DNA from: an uncultured Eubacteriales bacterium
GTDB taxonomy: Bacteria; Bacillota; Clostridia; Christensenellales; Pumilibacteraceae
Assembly (NCBI GenBank): GCA_900543755.1
Contig: UQSP01000030.1
Span: 1-25,155 of the forward strand
Length of the DNA stretch: 25,155 nucleotides
Direction of reading: 5' to 3'
Part shown: in pieces, positions 13,185 to 21,108 of the stretch
Layout: every line of letters begins with the position of its first letter
Position numbering within the stretch: the stretch's first letter is position 1
Notes under the pieces: generated by a model
Database searches by the model: none
Told to the model about the DNA's origin: nothing
Seen by the model: only the letters and a program-made list of their open reading frames with translations
Position numbers and translations under genes: made by a program

Positions 13185-14975
13185 ATGAAAAACGTTACGG
13201 CAAAAGAATTGAGAAAAATGTGGTTCGACTTTTTTTCGGCGCGCGGTCACGCCATAATAAGTTCCGCTTCGCTGATTCCCGAAAACGACCCCACCGTGCT
13301 TTTTACGACGGCGGGCATGCATCCGTTGGTTCCGTATCTTCTTGGCGAAAAGCATCCCGCGGGCACGCGGCTTGCAGACGTACAGAAATGCGTGCGCACG
13401 GGCGACATAGACGAAGTGGGCGACAGCAGTCACTGCACGTTTTTCGAGATGCTGGGAAACTGGTCTTTGGGCGACTACTTCAAAGACGAGATGATACCCT
13501 GGTCTTATGAATTTCTTACCTCTCCCGATTACCTCGGGATTGACCCCGAAAGACTGGCGGTTTCGGTTTTCGCGGGGGACGAGGATTGCCCGCGCGACGA
13601 AAAAGGCGCGGCTTTGTGGGAAAAACAGGGCATCAGAAAAGACAGGATTTTCTATCTTCCCAAGGAGAACAACTGGTGGGGGCCTGCCGGCATAACGGGA
13701 CCCTGCGGACCCGATACCGAGATGTTTATCGACAACGGCGCGCCCAAGTGCAGCGAAAACTGCTCGCCCGCGTGCGACTGCGGAAAATACCTCGAAATCT
13801 GGAACGACGTCTTTATGGAATACAATAAGACCGCCGACGGAAAATACGAGCCTTTAAAGCAGAAAAACGTGGACACGGGCATGGGGCTGGAGCGTACTTT
13901 GTGTATCCTTCAGGGCAAAAAATCGGTTTACGAAACGGACGTTTTTGCACCCATAATCGCGGCAATAGAACAGATAGGCGACAAAAAATACGGCGAAAGC
14001 GAGGAGGCGACCAAAGCCATCAGGATAGTTGCGGACCATGTGCGCACTTCCGTATTCATGATAGGTGACGAAAAGGGCGTGGTTTGCTCTAACGTCGACC
14101 AGGGATATATTCTGAGAAGGTTACTGCGTCGCGCCGTAAGGTTTGCAAAAACGCTTAACATCGGTACGGGTAAGCTTTCCGTCGTTGCCGAGGCTGTTAT
14201 CGGCGAATACTGTGACGTTTATCCCGAGCTTAAGACGAATCATGACCGAATCATAGGCGAAATCAATCTGGAAGAAGAGCGGTTTGAAAAGACGCTTCAA
14301 AGCGGAATAAAGGAATTTGAAAAGCTTTGTCATTATCTCGTGGGCGATACCATAAGCGGTAAAGCAAGCTTCAAGCTTTACGACACCTACGGGTTCCCCA
14401 TCGAGATGACCGTGGAGCTTGCTGCCGAGCGCGGACTTAAGGTCAACGTCGACGATTTCAAAAAGGCGTTCGAGGAACATCAGAAGAAGAGTCACGAGGG
14501 CGCGGAACAAAAGTTCAAGGGCGGACTTGCCGACCACAGCGAGCAGACAACGCGTCTGCATACGGCGACACACCTGATGCATCGCGCGCTTAAAGAAGTT
14601 CTGCACGACGAAAACGCCAATCAGAAGGGCAGTAACATAACCGAGGAAAGACTGAGGTTCGACTTTACTTTCCCGCGTGCGCTTACGGCGGAAGAAATCG
14701 CCGAAGTAGAAAAAAAGGTAAACGAGGCTATTGCTGCGGACGTTGAAATTACTTGCGAGGAAATGACCGTGGACGAGGCTAAAAAAGCGGGAGCCGTGGG
14801 GCTTTTTACCGCGAAATACGGCGAAAAAGTTAAAGTTTACACCATGGGCAAATATTCCAAGGAAATCTGCGGCGGTCCGCACGCCGCCCGCACTGGAGAA
14901 CTCGGTCACTTCCGCATCGTAAAGGAACAGTCTTCTTCCGCAGGCGTAAGAAGAATAAAAGCGGTTCTCGAATAA
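13185..14975 (+). CDS. alaS: Alanyl-tRNA synthetase, short form without the C-terminal domain
   Basis: A class II enzyme charging tRNA-Ala. Motif regions FTTAGMHPLVPYLLG, the HCTFFEMLGNWSLGDYF stretch and GPCGPDTEMF are intact, followed by the tRNA-recognition helices (GYILRRLLRRAVRF). The editing domain keeps its zinc ligands His459, His463, Cys562 and His566 (CGGPH). The protein stops at residue 596 right after the editing domain. The oligomerisation/C-Ala (DHHA1) part present in the usual 870-880-residue enzyme is absent. A cysteine-rich insertion (CSENCSPACDCG) sits beside the catalytic core. No frame downstream encodes the missing part and terminators follow, so this is a genuine short form, not a frameshift. 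TGGAG precedes the ATG. Confidence 0.95.
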   Translation: MKNVTAKELRKMWFDFFSARGHAIISSASLIPENDPTVLFTTAGMHPLVPYLLGEKHPAGTRLADVQKCVRTGDIDEVGDSSHCTFFEMLGNWSLGDYFKDEMIPWSYEFLTSPDYLGIDPERLAVSVFAGDEDCPRDEKGAALWEKQGIRKDRIFYLPKENNWWGPAGITGPCGPDTEMFIDNGAPKCSENCSPACDCGKYLEIWNDVFMEYNKTADGKYEPLKQKNVDTGMGLERTLCILQGKKSVYETDVFAPIIAAIEQIGDKKYGESEEATKAIRIVADHVRTSVFMIGDEKGVVCSNVDQGYILRRLLRRAVRFAKTLNIGTGKLSVVAEAVIGEYCDVYPELKTNHDRIIGEINLEEERFEKTLQSGIKEFEKLCHYLVGDTISGKASFKLYDTYGFPIEMTVELAAERGLKVNVDDFKKAFEEHQKKSHEGAEQKFKGGLADHSEQTTRLHTATHLMHRALKEVLHDENANQKGSNITEERLRFDFTFPRALTAEEIAEVEKKVNEAIAADVEITCEEMTVDEAKKAGAVGLFTAKYGEKVKVYTMGKYSKEICGGPHAARTGELGHFRIVKEQSSSAGVRRIKAVLE

Positions 14976-15002
14976 ATCAGGGTTGTTTAACATAATATTC
15001 GT

Positions 15003-15035
15003 AAAAAGCGGTTAAGTTTTCTTAGCCGTTTTTTT
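15003..15035. terminator. Two-way terminator after alaS
   Basis: An 8-bp stem CGGTTAAG/CTTAGCCG (one G-T) with a TTTT loop is flanked by AAAAAG on the left and seven T on the right, so it can stop transcription in both directions. Confidence 0.85.
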
Positions 15036-15091
15036 ACGGGGTACGGGGAGTATAACGGATAAAAGACAAACGGCGGACAATCCGCAAAAAC

Positions 15092-15125
15092 AAAAACCTT
15101 TGCAGACTTAAGCAAAGGTTTTTTT
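15092..15125. terminator. Second two-way terminator between alaS and leuS
   Basis: A 12-bp perfect stem (AAAAACCTTTGC and its complement) with an 8-base loop and a T run on each strand. It separates the convergent alaS and leuS transcripts. Confidence 0.9.
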
Positions 15126-15247
15126 GTGAGGTTTTTATAAGTTAAAGGTTATATTTTGCAAAACTACGTTAAAAAGATTTAAGACAAAGCCGTGTTTTAC
15201 GGTTATTTTGCTTTTTCGGAGTCCGATTTTGTATTCGTGGTTTTTTA

Positions 15248-15283
15248 CTTATAAAACCTTAATCAGACTACAAGGTTTATAAG
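15248..15283. repeat. Inverted repeat spanning the leuS stop codon
   Basis: Arms CTTATAAAACCTT (15248-15260) and AAGGTTTATAAG (15272-15283) pair over 12 bp with one bulged A. The loop holds the leuS stop. No T run follows on the minus strand, so it is not a standard terminator; it may protect the mRNA 3' end. Confidence 0.45.
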
Positions 15284-17674
15284 TCTGCCTTTTATGACTA
15301 TTACCTTTTTGACCGCGGCGCCCGCAAGAGCCTCTATGACTTTGGGGTCGGATAAAGCGATTTTTTCGATTTCGGCGTTATCGGCGGAGGAGGGTACGTT
15401 GATTTTTGCTTTCACGCGGCTGTTAATCTGTACCGCCAGCTCGATTTCGTCTTTTACAAGCTTGCTTTCATCGCATACGGGGTAAGAAGCGTTGAATACC
15501 GAATCCTTGTTTCCTTTAAGCGAATAAAGCTCCTCGGCGATATGCGGAACTATGGGCGCAAGAATTTTTATAAGTGCTTCCGAAGTTTCTTCCATAAGCC
15601 GGGGCGAAACTTTTCCGTCCGTCTTATACATCGTGTTGACAAGCTCCATGATTCTTGCAATGGCGGTGTTAAACGAAAAAGCCTCCATGTCCGCGGTTAC
15701 GCATTTAATGCAGTAATTAAGCGCGTAAGCAAGCTCCTTTTCTGCGGCTTTATCGATGTTTTCGGCGGGGTGGTCTTTTAAAACCATACGCTCCACGCGG
15801 TCGAGGAATTTGGAAACGGATTTGATGCCGTCGTCGCTCCAGGGGCCGCCTTCCATATATGAAAAGCCGAACATAAGATACATTCTGAACGTGTCCGAGC
15901 CGTATTCGTCCACGTATTTGTCGGGATTGATGATGTTTCCTTTACTCTTGCTCATGCGCGTGCCGTCGGGACCGAGAATTACGCCCTGATGCACAAGCGA
16001 TTTGAACGGCTCGTCAAAATGAATATAACCCATATCGCGCAAAGCCTTGGTTATAAAGCGGGAGTAAAGAAGATGCATACACGCGTGTTCGGCGCCGCCG
16101 ACGTACTTGTCCACGGGCAGCATCTTGTCGATTAACTGTCCGTCAAAGGGCTTGTCGGCGTTCTTTGCGTCGGGGTAGCGCAGGTAGTACCAGCTGGAGC
16201 ATACAAACGTGTCCAAAGTATCCGCGTCGCGTCTTGCGGGTGCGCCGCAAACGGGGCAGGTCACGTTCATGAATTCTTCGCATTTGCCTAACGGAGATTT
16301 TCCGTCGGGCGTGAAGTTGACGTTGTAGGGAAGTTCCACCGGCAAATCCTTTTCGGGGACGGGAACGGCGCCGCAGTGCGGGCAGTGTATAACGGGTATG
16401 GGTGCGCCCCAGTAACGCTGGCGCGATACCGACCAGTCGCGTAAACGGTAGTTGACTTTAATGCCGCCTTTGCCCGCCTTTTCCAGCTTTTTCAGAATCG
16501 CGCGTTTTGCGTCCGCGGTTTTCATGCCGTCGAATTCCGCGCTGTTTACGTTTACGCCGTATTCGACGTAAGGAAGAGCGTCGTCTGAGCCGTCTGCGGA
16601 TTTAACCACGCGCTTTACGGGAAGACCGAACTTTTCGGCAAATTCGAAGTCGCGCGTGTCGTGCGCGGGCACGCCCATTACCGCGCCCGTACCGTAAGTG
16701 GCAAGGCAGTAGTCGGCAATCCATACGGGAACCTTTTCTCCGTTTACCGGGTTAATGCAATATGCACCCGTAAAGCAGCCGGTTTTTTCCTTTGCGGTGG
16801 ACAGACGGTCAATGTCGCTTGCTTTGGCGGTTTCGGCTTTATAAGCGGCGACGGCTTCTTTTTGCTCGGGGGTGGTGATTTTATCTACAAGAGGATGCTC
16901 AGGCGCGAGCACCACATAGCTTACGCCGTACAAAGTGTCGGCGCGGGTGGTGAATACGCGGAATACGTCGCCGTTTTCAAGCGTGAATTCCACTTCGCCG
17001 CCTTCTGACCTTCCGATCCAGTTTCTTTGCATCAGTTTAGTCTTTTCGGGCCAGTCTATTTTATCGAGGTCGCGCAAAAGCTCCTCGGCGTAATCGGTGA
17101 TTTTAAAGAACCATTGGGTCATTTCCTTTCTTACGATTTCCGTGCCGCAGCGCTCGCATTTGCCATCCACGACCTGTTCGTTGGCGATGACCGTGTTGCA
17201 GGAAGAGCACCAGTTGACGGGGGAAAGTTTCTGGTAAGCAAGGCCTTTTTTGTAAAGCTGTAAAAACAGCCACTGCGTCCACTTGTAATACTCGGGCGAG
17301 CAGGTATAAAGCTCGGCGTTCCAGTCGAACATCGCGCCCATGTTTTTCAGCTGTTTTTCCATGGTGGCGATGTTTTTCATCGTGCTGTCTTTGGGATGAA
17401 TACCCGTTTTTATAGCGTAGTTTTCCGCGGGCAGTCCGAAAGCGTCGAAGCCCATGGGTTGGAACACTTCGTATCCCTGCATGCGCTTAAAGCGCGCAAA
17501 CGAGTCTGTGGGGCCGTAGTTATACCAATGCCCGAGGTGAAGATTTGCGCCCGAAGGGTAGGAAAACATTTCAAGTACGTAATATTTTTTGTCCGCTTTG
17601 CTTTTGTCGAAAGCGTCCAGATTGTTTTCCTGCCAGATTTTATTCCACTTTTGTTCAATCGCTTTATAGTCCAT
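15263..17674 (-). CDS. leuS: Leucyl-tRNA synthetase
   Basis: A class I enzyme charging tRNA-Leu. It has 803 residues, the usual bacterial length. HIGH-like HLGH is at 46-49, KMSKS (MSKSK) begins at 574, and the inserted CP1 editing domain contains the TTRADTLYG and GTGAVMGVPAHDTRD motifs. Zinc-type cysteines occur in CSSCN...CERCG and in HCPHCG...CPVCG. The C-terminal anticodon-binding and C-terminal domains are present (ending KVIVIKGRLINLVV). GGAG lies eight bases before the ATG. It is transcribed alone from the promoter at 17702-17731 with a leader too short for a T-box, and converges on alaS. Confidence 0.98.
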   Translation of the reverse strand: MDYKAIEQKWNKIWQENNLDAFDKSKADKKYYVLEMFSYPSGANLHLGHWYNYGPTDSFARFKRMQGYEVFQPMGFDAFGLPAENYAIKTGIHPKDSTMKNIATMEKQLKNMGAMFDWNAELYTCSPEYYKWTQWLFLQLYKKGLAYQKLSPVNWCSSCNTVIANEQVVDGKCERCGTEIVRKEMTQWFFKITDYAEELLRDLDKIDWPEKTKLMQRNWIGRSEGGEVEFTLENGDVFRVFTTRADTLYGVSYVVLAPEHPLVDKITTPEQKEAVAAYKAETAKASDIDRLSTAKEKTGCFTGAYCINPVNGEKVPVWIADYCLATYGTGAVMGVPAHDTRDFEFAEKFGLPVKRVVKSADGSDDALPYVEYGVNVNSAEFDGMKTADAKRAILKKLEKAGKGGIKVNYRLRDWSVSRQRYWGAPIPVIHCPHCGAVPVPEKDLPVELPYNVNFTPDGKSPLGKCEEFMNVTCPVCGAPARRDADTLDTFVCSSWYYLRYPDAKNADKPFDGQLIDKMLPVDKYVGGAEHACMHLLYSRFITKALRDMGYIHFDEPFKSLVHQGVILGPDGTRMSKSKGNIINPDKYVDEYGSDTFRMYLMFGFSYMEGGPWSDDGIKSVSKFLDRVERMVLKDHPAENIDKAAEKELAYALNYCIKCVTADMEAFSFNTAIARIMELVNTMYKTDGKVSPRLMEETSEALIKILAPIVPHIAEELYSLKGNKDSVFNASYPVCDESKLVKDEIELAVQINSRVKAKINVPSSADNAEIEKIALSDPKVIEALAGAAVKKVIVIKGRLINLVV

Positions 17675-17701
17675 TTCGTTCGCTCCGTAAAAACTTTTTC
17701 A

Positions 17702-17731
17702 ATTATAAACTTTTATTGCGCTTTAAGTCAA
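17702..17731 (-). promoter_or_regulatory. Sigma-A promoter of leuS
   Basis: Minus strand TTGACT (17726-17731), an 18-base spacer and a perfect TATAAT (17702-17707) lie about 28 bases before the leuS ATG. The -35 box directly follows the T run of the araC-type gene's terminator. Confidence 0.8.
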
Positions 17732-17764
17732 GAAAAAACGCGCAAACAAAGGAAAAATGCGCGT
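17732..17764 (-). terminator. Terminator of the AraC-type regulator
   Basis: Minus strand: a 7-bp perfect stem ACGCGCA/TGCGCGT with a 13-base loop and TTTTTT. It insulates leuS from the upstream regulator gene. Confidence 0.75.
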
Positions 17765-17801
17765 AAAATATCGATAAAACGCTAATATGCCGCTTACGCT
17801 G

Positions 17802-18695
17802 TCAAAGCACGTTGTCCACTTTAATGGAGCGCGCGTACTCCGTCAGCGTCATGTTGGTGATTTTTTTGAACTGTCTTGAAAAATAGTGCAGGGACGAGTA
17901 TCCCAGCTTGTAAGCTATCTCGGTAAAAGTGTATTTGTCGCAGCTGATAAGTTTCTTGGCTTCGTCCGTTTTAAGAGAAGTAAAATACTGCATTACGGTC
18001 ATGCCCGTGTTTTTTTTGAAAACCGTCTTTATGTAAGTTTTGGAAAAGAAAAGCTGGGCGGAAATGTCGCTTAAAGAAACGGAGGAATATACGTTTTCTT
18101 CCAGAATTTCTTTTATTCGGTCGGTAAGTTCGCCCGCGTTTTTGGGATTAAGTCTTGTGTTGTCCGCTATGGCGGTGTGATTGCGGTAGATGGATATCAA
18201 AAGCTGTTCGATATACATTTTGATAAGCTGTTCGCCGCCGAAAGGACTGTTTTTCGCCTTGTGCATTTTGGTCAGATATACGTCGTTAAGTTTATCGGTA
18301 AAGCATACGCTGCTTTCACGCACTATCTTGCTTAATATATCTTTTTCCGCGTCGCTCAGTGCCGTGCGCATGTTTTCGAAAAAACGCATGGCGGGACTGT
18401 GACACTCGAAAGACAAAATAACCGAATTCGCAAAACGGTTGTCCGTGCGGATTGAATGGTATTCGTTCGGCTTGTGAAAATATGCTTCCCCCTGTGTAAG
18501 CTCGAATTCCGTCTCGTTTGCGGTAATGTGCGCTTTTCCCGAGTCGAGATAAACAAATTCCCAGAAGTCGTGTTTTTCACCTTCGAAATCAAACTTCTGA
18601 CCGTATTTAAAGTAATGCACCGTGTAAACCGCTTTTACGTTTATCACAGCGGAAAGCGGAGTTTTGACGTATGTGGTTTCTTTATATTTATCCAT
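17802..18695 (-). CDS. AraC-family transcriptional regulator
   Basis: A 297-residue DNA-binding regulator. The N terminus is a cupin-like sensor (HDFWEFVYLDSGKAHITANE, TQGEAYFHKPNEYHSI) typical of sugar-sensing AraC proteins. The last 100 residues hold two helix-turn-helix motifs (SLSDISAQLFFSKTYIKTVFKK and TFTEIAYKLGYSSLHYFSRQFKK). It is divergent from the kinase-deacetylase-SIS operon, so that operon is its likely target, and its own promoter overlaps the candidate operator. I chose the ATG at 18695. A TTG 18 bases earlier is in frame but lies upstream of the -10 box. With this promoter, transcription would begin at or very near the A of ATG, leaving no ribosome binding site. Confidence 0.9.
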   Translation of the reverse strand: MDKYKETTYVKTPLSAVINVKAVYTVHYFKYGQKFDFEGEKHDFWEFVYLDSGKAHITANETEFELTQGEAYFHKPNEYHSIRTDNRFANSVILSFECHSPAMRFFENMRTALSDAEKDILSKIVRESSVCFTDKLNDVYLTKMHKAKNSPFGGEQLIKMYIEQLLISIYRNHTAIADNTRLNPKNAGELTDRIKEILEENVYSSVSLSDISAQLFFSKTYIKTVFKKNTGMTVMQYFTSLKTDEAKKLISCDKYTFTEIAYKLGYSSLHYFSRQFKKITNMTLTEYARSIKVDNVL

Positions 18696-18701
18696 AAGCT
18701 C

Positions 18702-18730
18702 ATTATATATCAATATGCGTTTTTATGCAA
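18702..18730 (-). promoter_or_regulatory. Promoter of the AraC-type gene, leaderless arrangement
   Basis: Minus strand TTGCAT (18725-18730), a 17-base spacer and a perfect TATAAT (18702-18707). Six bases separate the -10 box from the ATG at 18695, so the expected start of transcription coincides with the start codon. Confidence 0.6.
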
Positions 18731-18752
18731 GTACTTGTGTCTTTTAGTGCAA
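18726..18752. promoter_or_regulatory. Candidate AraC-type operator
   Basis: TGCAA occurs at 18726-18730 and 18748-18752, 22 bases apart (two helical turns), the spacing typical of AraC half-sites. A perfect palindrome CAAGTACTTG (18728-18737) overlaps the first and covers the -35 box of the regulator's own promoter. Confidence 0.4.
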
Positions 18753-18766
18753 ATTTTGTTTTCTTT

Positions 18767-18800
18767 TTGAAATGCCGATTCAAATTAAAAGGTATATAAT
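18767..18800 (+). promoter_or_regulatory. Activator-dependent-looking promoter of the amino-sugar-type operon
   Basis: A perfect TATAAT (18795-18800) lacks a good -35 (ATGCCG at 18772-18777). An inverted repeat TTGAA...TTCAA (18767-18783) covers the -35 position. A weak -35 next to possible operators suits activation by the divergent regulator. Confidence 0.5.
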
Positions 18801-18875
18801 TATATCGTAACGAGACGAAGAAAAAAACATTTCGATTGTTACTCAACCAAGGCGACAAAACAAAGGAGAATCGCG

Positions 18876-20216
18876 ATGAAAAGATTGATAGACAAGAATT
18901 TCATGCCGATGGCAATAGTGTTAAGGGACTTTAAACATGAAGTTGCCGCCGCCCCGCACAAGACGCTTACCGTGTGCGTGGAAAGGGAAAAAGGGTATAA
19001 CTACAGCTACAAGCTGGATATTTTTAAAGATAACGACGAAAAAAATTACGCCGTCGCGGAAAGAATAGTAAAAACGCTTATCTGGCTTGTTGGCGGATAT
19101 AAAGTTTACGTTGCAGGCGACTCTTACATAGCAAAACGCCTTAAAGAAGATTACCGTAAGGGCGGCGCGCGTGAATTCGACGCCGATTTCATGTCAGGCG
19201 TTTACGAGGCGCCGTTCGAGATTATCGAGTGCGCAGAAAAGGACATTCCGCCTCTTAAGGAAAGTTCGTTTAATATCGGCGGACATTTCGAAGGCTGCCG
19301 CATAGGCTTCGACGCGGGCGGCTCCGACCGTAAGGTAAGCGCAGTCAAGGACGGCGAGGTGCTTTACAGCGAGGAGGTTTTATGGCTTCCCAAAGTAAAC
19401 GAGGACCCGTCTTACCACTACAACGAAATTTATACGGCTTTCAAAACCGCCGCTGACAAATTGCCCAAGGTGGACGCTATCGGCGTTTCCAGCGCAGGCA
19501 TTTACGTTGACAATAAAATCATGGCGGCATCGCTGTTCGTTAAAGTTCCCAAGGACAAGTTCGACAAACAGGTCAAAAATATGTATATCGACATCGCTTC
19601 CAAGTTCGGGGACGTGCCGCTTTTCGTCGCAAACGACGGCGACGTTACCGCGCTTGCCGGCGCCATGGAGCTTAACGATAATAAAGTTCTGGGCATCGCC
19701 ATGGGGACAAGCGAGGCGGCAGGTTACATAAACAAGGACGGCGGAATAAACGGCTGGCTTAACGAGCTGGGCTTTGTGCCGATATGCTTCAACCGCGAGT
19801 GCGTGGACGACTGGAGCGGCGACGGCGGAGTCGGTTCGAGATATCTGTGCCAGGAAGGCGTAATTCACCTTGCCGAGCTTTTAGGCCATAAGTTTACCGA
19901 AGATACGCCCGCCAAAAAGCTTAAAAAAGTTCAGGAGATGATGGAAAGCGGCGACGAGCGCATCAAGGATATCTACCTCAACATGGGCGAATATCTCGGT
20001 TACGCGATTGCGTATTACACCGAGTTTTACGACATAAAACACATTTTGCTTCTGGGACGCGTCACCAGCGGAGAGGGCGGCAACATTCTTATGGACGAGG
20101 CAAAGAGAATCGTCCGCGAAGAGTTCGGACTGGACATAAACATTACCATGCCCGACGAAAGCAACCGCAGATTGGGTCAAAGCATAGTGGCGGCTTCGCT
20201 TCCCGAACTTAATTAA
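18876..20216 (+). CDS. Atypical ROK-like sugar kinase (ASKHA fold) with an N-terminal extra domain
   Basis: A 446-residue protein. Residues 1-135 form an unassigned domain. From 143 on it follows the ASKHA/ROK kinase plan: phosphate loop GFDAGGSDRK (144-153), the ND of VANDGD (catalytic Asp254), second phosphate loop MGTSEAAG (276-283) and an adenosine-type LLLGRVTSGEGGN (391-403). The ROK zinc motif CxCGxxGCxE is absent, and the sugar-contacting histidine of the usual E-x-G-H is Phe300 (ELGF). The phosphoryl acceptor may therefore differ from glucose. AAAGGAG gives a strong start. It is the first gene of a three-gene operon with a deacetylase and a SIS protein, which points to an amino sugar as substrate. 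That is inference. A non-kinase sensor role is possible. Confidence 0.75.
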   Translation: MKRLIDKNFMPMAIVLRDFKHEVAAAPHKTLTVCVEREKGYNYSYKLDIFKDNDEKNYAVAERIVKTLIWLVGGYKVYVAGDSYIAKRLKEDYRKGGAREFDADFMSGVYEAPFEIIECAEKDIPPLKESSFNIGGHFEGCRIGFDAGGSDRKVSAVKDGEVLYSEEVLWLPKVNEDPSYHYNEIYTAFKTAADKLPKVDAIGVSSAGIYVDNKIMAASLFVKVPKDKFDKQVKNMYIDIASKFGDVPLFVANDGDVTALAGAMELNDNKVLGIAMGTSEAAGYINKDGGINGWLNELGFVPICFNRECVDDWSGDGGVGSRYLCQEGVIHLAELLGHKFTEDTPAKKLKKVQEMMESGDERIKDIYLNMGEYLGYAIAYYTEFYDIKHILLLGRVTSGEGGNILMDEAKRIVREEFGLDINITMPDESNRRLGQSIVAASLPELN

Positions 20217-20243
20217 GGATTAAATTCCAAGGAGAACATATCG

Positions 20244-21089
20244 ATGAAACTCTACAACAAAAACTCGGAAGTGTTTTTCCCCGACGGGAAAGAAGACCTT
20301 AAGCGCACCACTCATCTTGCGATTTCCGCACACCACGACGATATCGAGCTTATGGCTATGCACGGCGTGCTCGAGTGCTTCGGAAAAGACGACAGGTGGT
20401 TTACGGGCGTTGTCACAACCGACGGCGCCGGAAGCCCCCGCGACGACCTTTACGCCGATTACACCGACGAACAGATGAAACAGGTCCGCATAGTGGAGCA
20501 GAAGAAAGCCGCATACGTGGGCGAATACGCCGCTCAGCTTTTGCTCGGTTATACTTCCAAAGAGGTTAAGGACGGCAAAAACGAAAAGGTTATCGAAGAT
20601 TATATGCGTATAATCGAGGAAGCCGCGCCCGAGGTTATTTATACCCATAACCCCGCCGACAAACACGACACTCATTGCGCCGTTGTCTTAAGAGTAGTTG
20701 AAGCTCTGCGCCGTCTGCCTGCCGAAAAACGTCCAAAAAAGCTTTACGGGTGCGAAGTCTGGCGTGACCTCGACTGGATCAACGACGAGGAAAAAACAGT
20801 TTTCGACGTAAGCGCTCATCCCAACATCAGCGCGGCGGTCATCAGCGTTTTCGACTCACAGATCTGCGGAGGAAAACGTTACGATTTGGCTGCGCAGTGC
20901 CGTCGTACCGCGAATGCTACTTACTTTGCCAGCCACGGCGTGGACCAGTCAAACGCGCTTAATTACGGCGTGGACATGACTCCGCTTATCACAACCGATT
21001 TAAACGTATCTCCTTTTGAGTTTATAGAAGGATATATAGACAGCTTTAAACGCGACGTACGCGAAAGAATAGACAGGCTTACGAAATAA
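20244..21089 (+). CDS. PIG-L/LmbE-family zinc deacetylase
   Basis: A 281-residue cytoplasmic protein of the family that removes N-acetyl groups from GlcNAc-bearing compounds (PIG-L, MshB, BshB, diacetylchitobiose deacetylase). The first motif AHHDDIE (29-35) is the AHPDDxE signature with His30 and Asp33 as metal ligands and Asp32 as general base. The second, HNPADKHDTH (135-144), matches HPxDxHxxH and supplies His144. AAGGAG precedes the ATG, 27 bases after the kinase stop. Between a sugar kinase and a glucosamine-6-phosphate-deaminase-like protein it probably deacetylates an N-acetyl amino sugar, replacing the usual NagA. It is not obviously the bacillithiol enzyme BshB, as no bsh genes are nearby. 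Confidence 0.88.
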   Translation: MKLYNKNSEVFFPDGKEDLKRTTHLAISAHHDDIELMAMHGVLECFGKDDRWFTGVVTTDGAGSPRDDLYADYTDEQMKQVRIVEQKKAAYVGEYAAQLLLGYTSKEVKDGKNEKVIEDYMRIIEEAAPEVIYTHNPADKHDTHCAVVLRVVEALRRLPAEKRPKKLYGCEVWRDLDWINDEEKTVFDVSAHPNISAAVISVFDSQICGGKRYDLAAQCRRTANATYFASHGVDQSNALNYGVDMTPLITTDLNVSPFEFIEGYIDSFKRDVRERIDRLTK

Positions 21090-21108
21090 AGCCTGCAAAG
21101 AGGTAATT

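Noticed and set aside
14121..14993. Minus-strand reading frame of about 290 codons opposite alaS
   Set aside because: It lies opposite the conserved editing domain; no ribosome binding site or family features.
13185..15262. alaS truncated by a frameshift or premature stop
   Set aside because: No frame after 14975 encodes the missing C-terminal domain, and two terminators follow within 150 bases, so a natural short form is more likely.
18696..18713. TTG at 18713 as start of the AraC-type regulator
   Set aside because: It lies upstream of the -10 box of the only good promoter and has no ribosome binding site.
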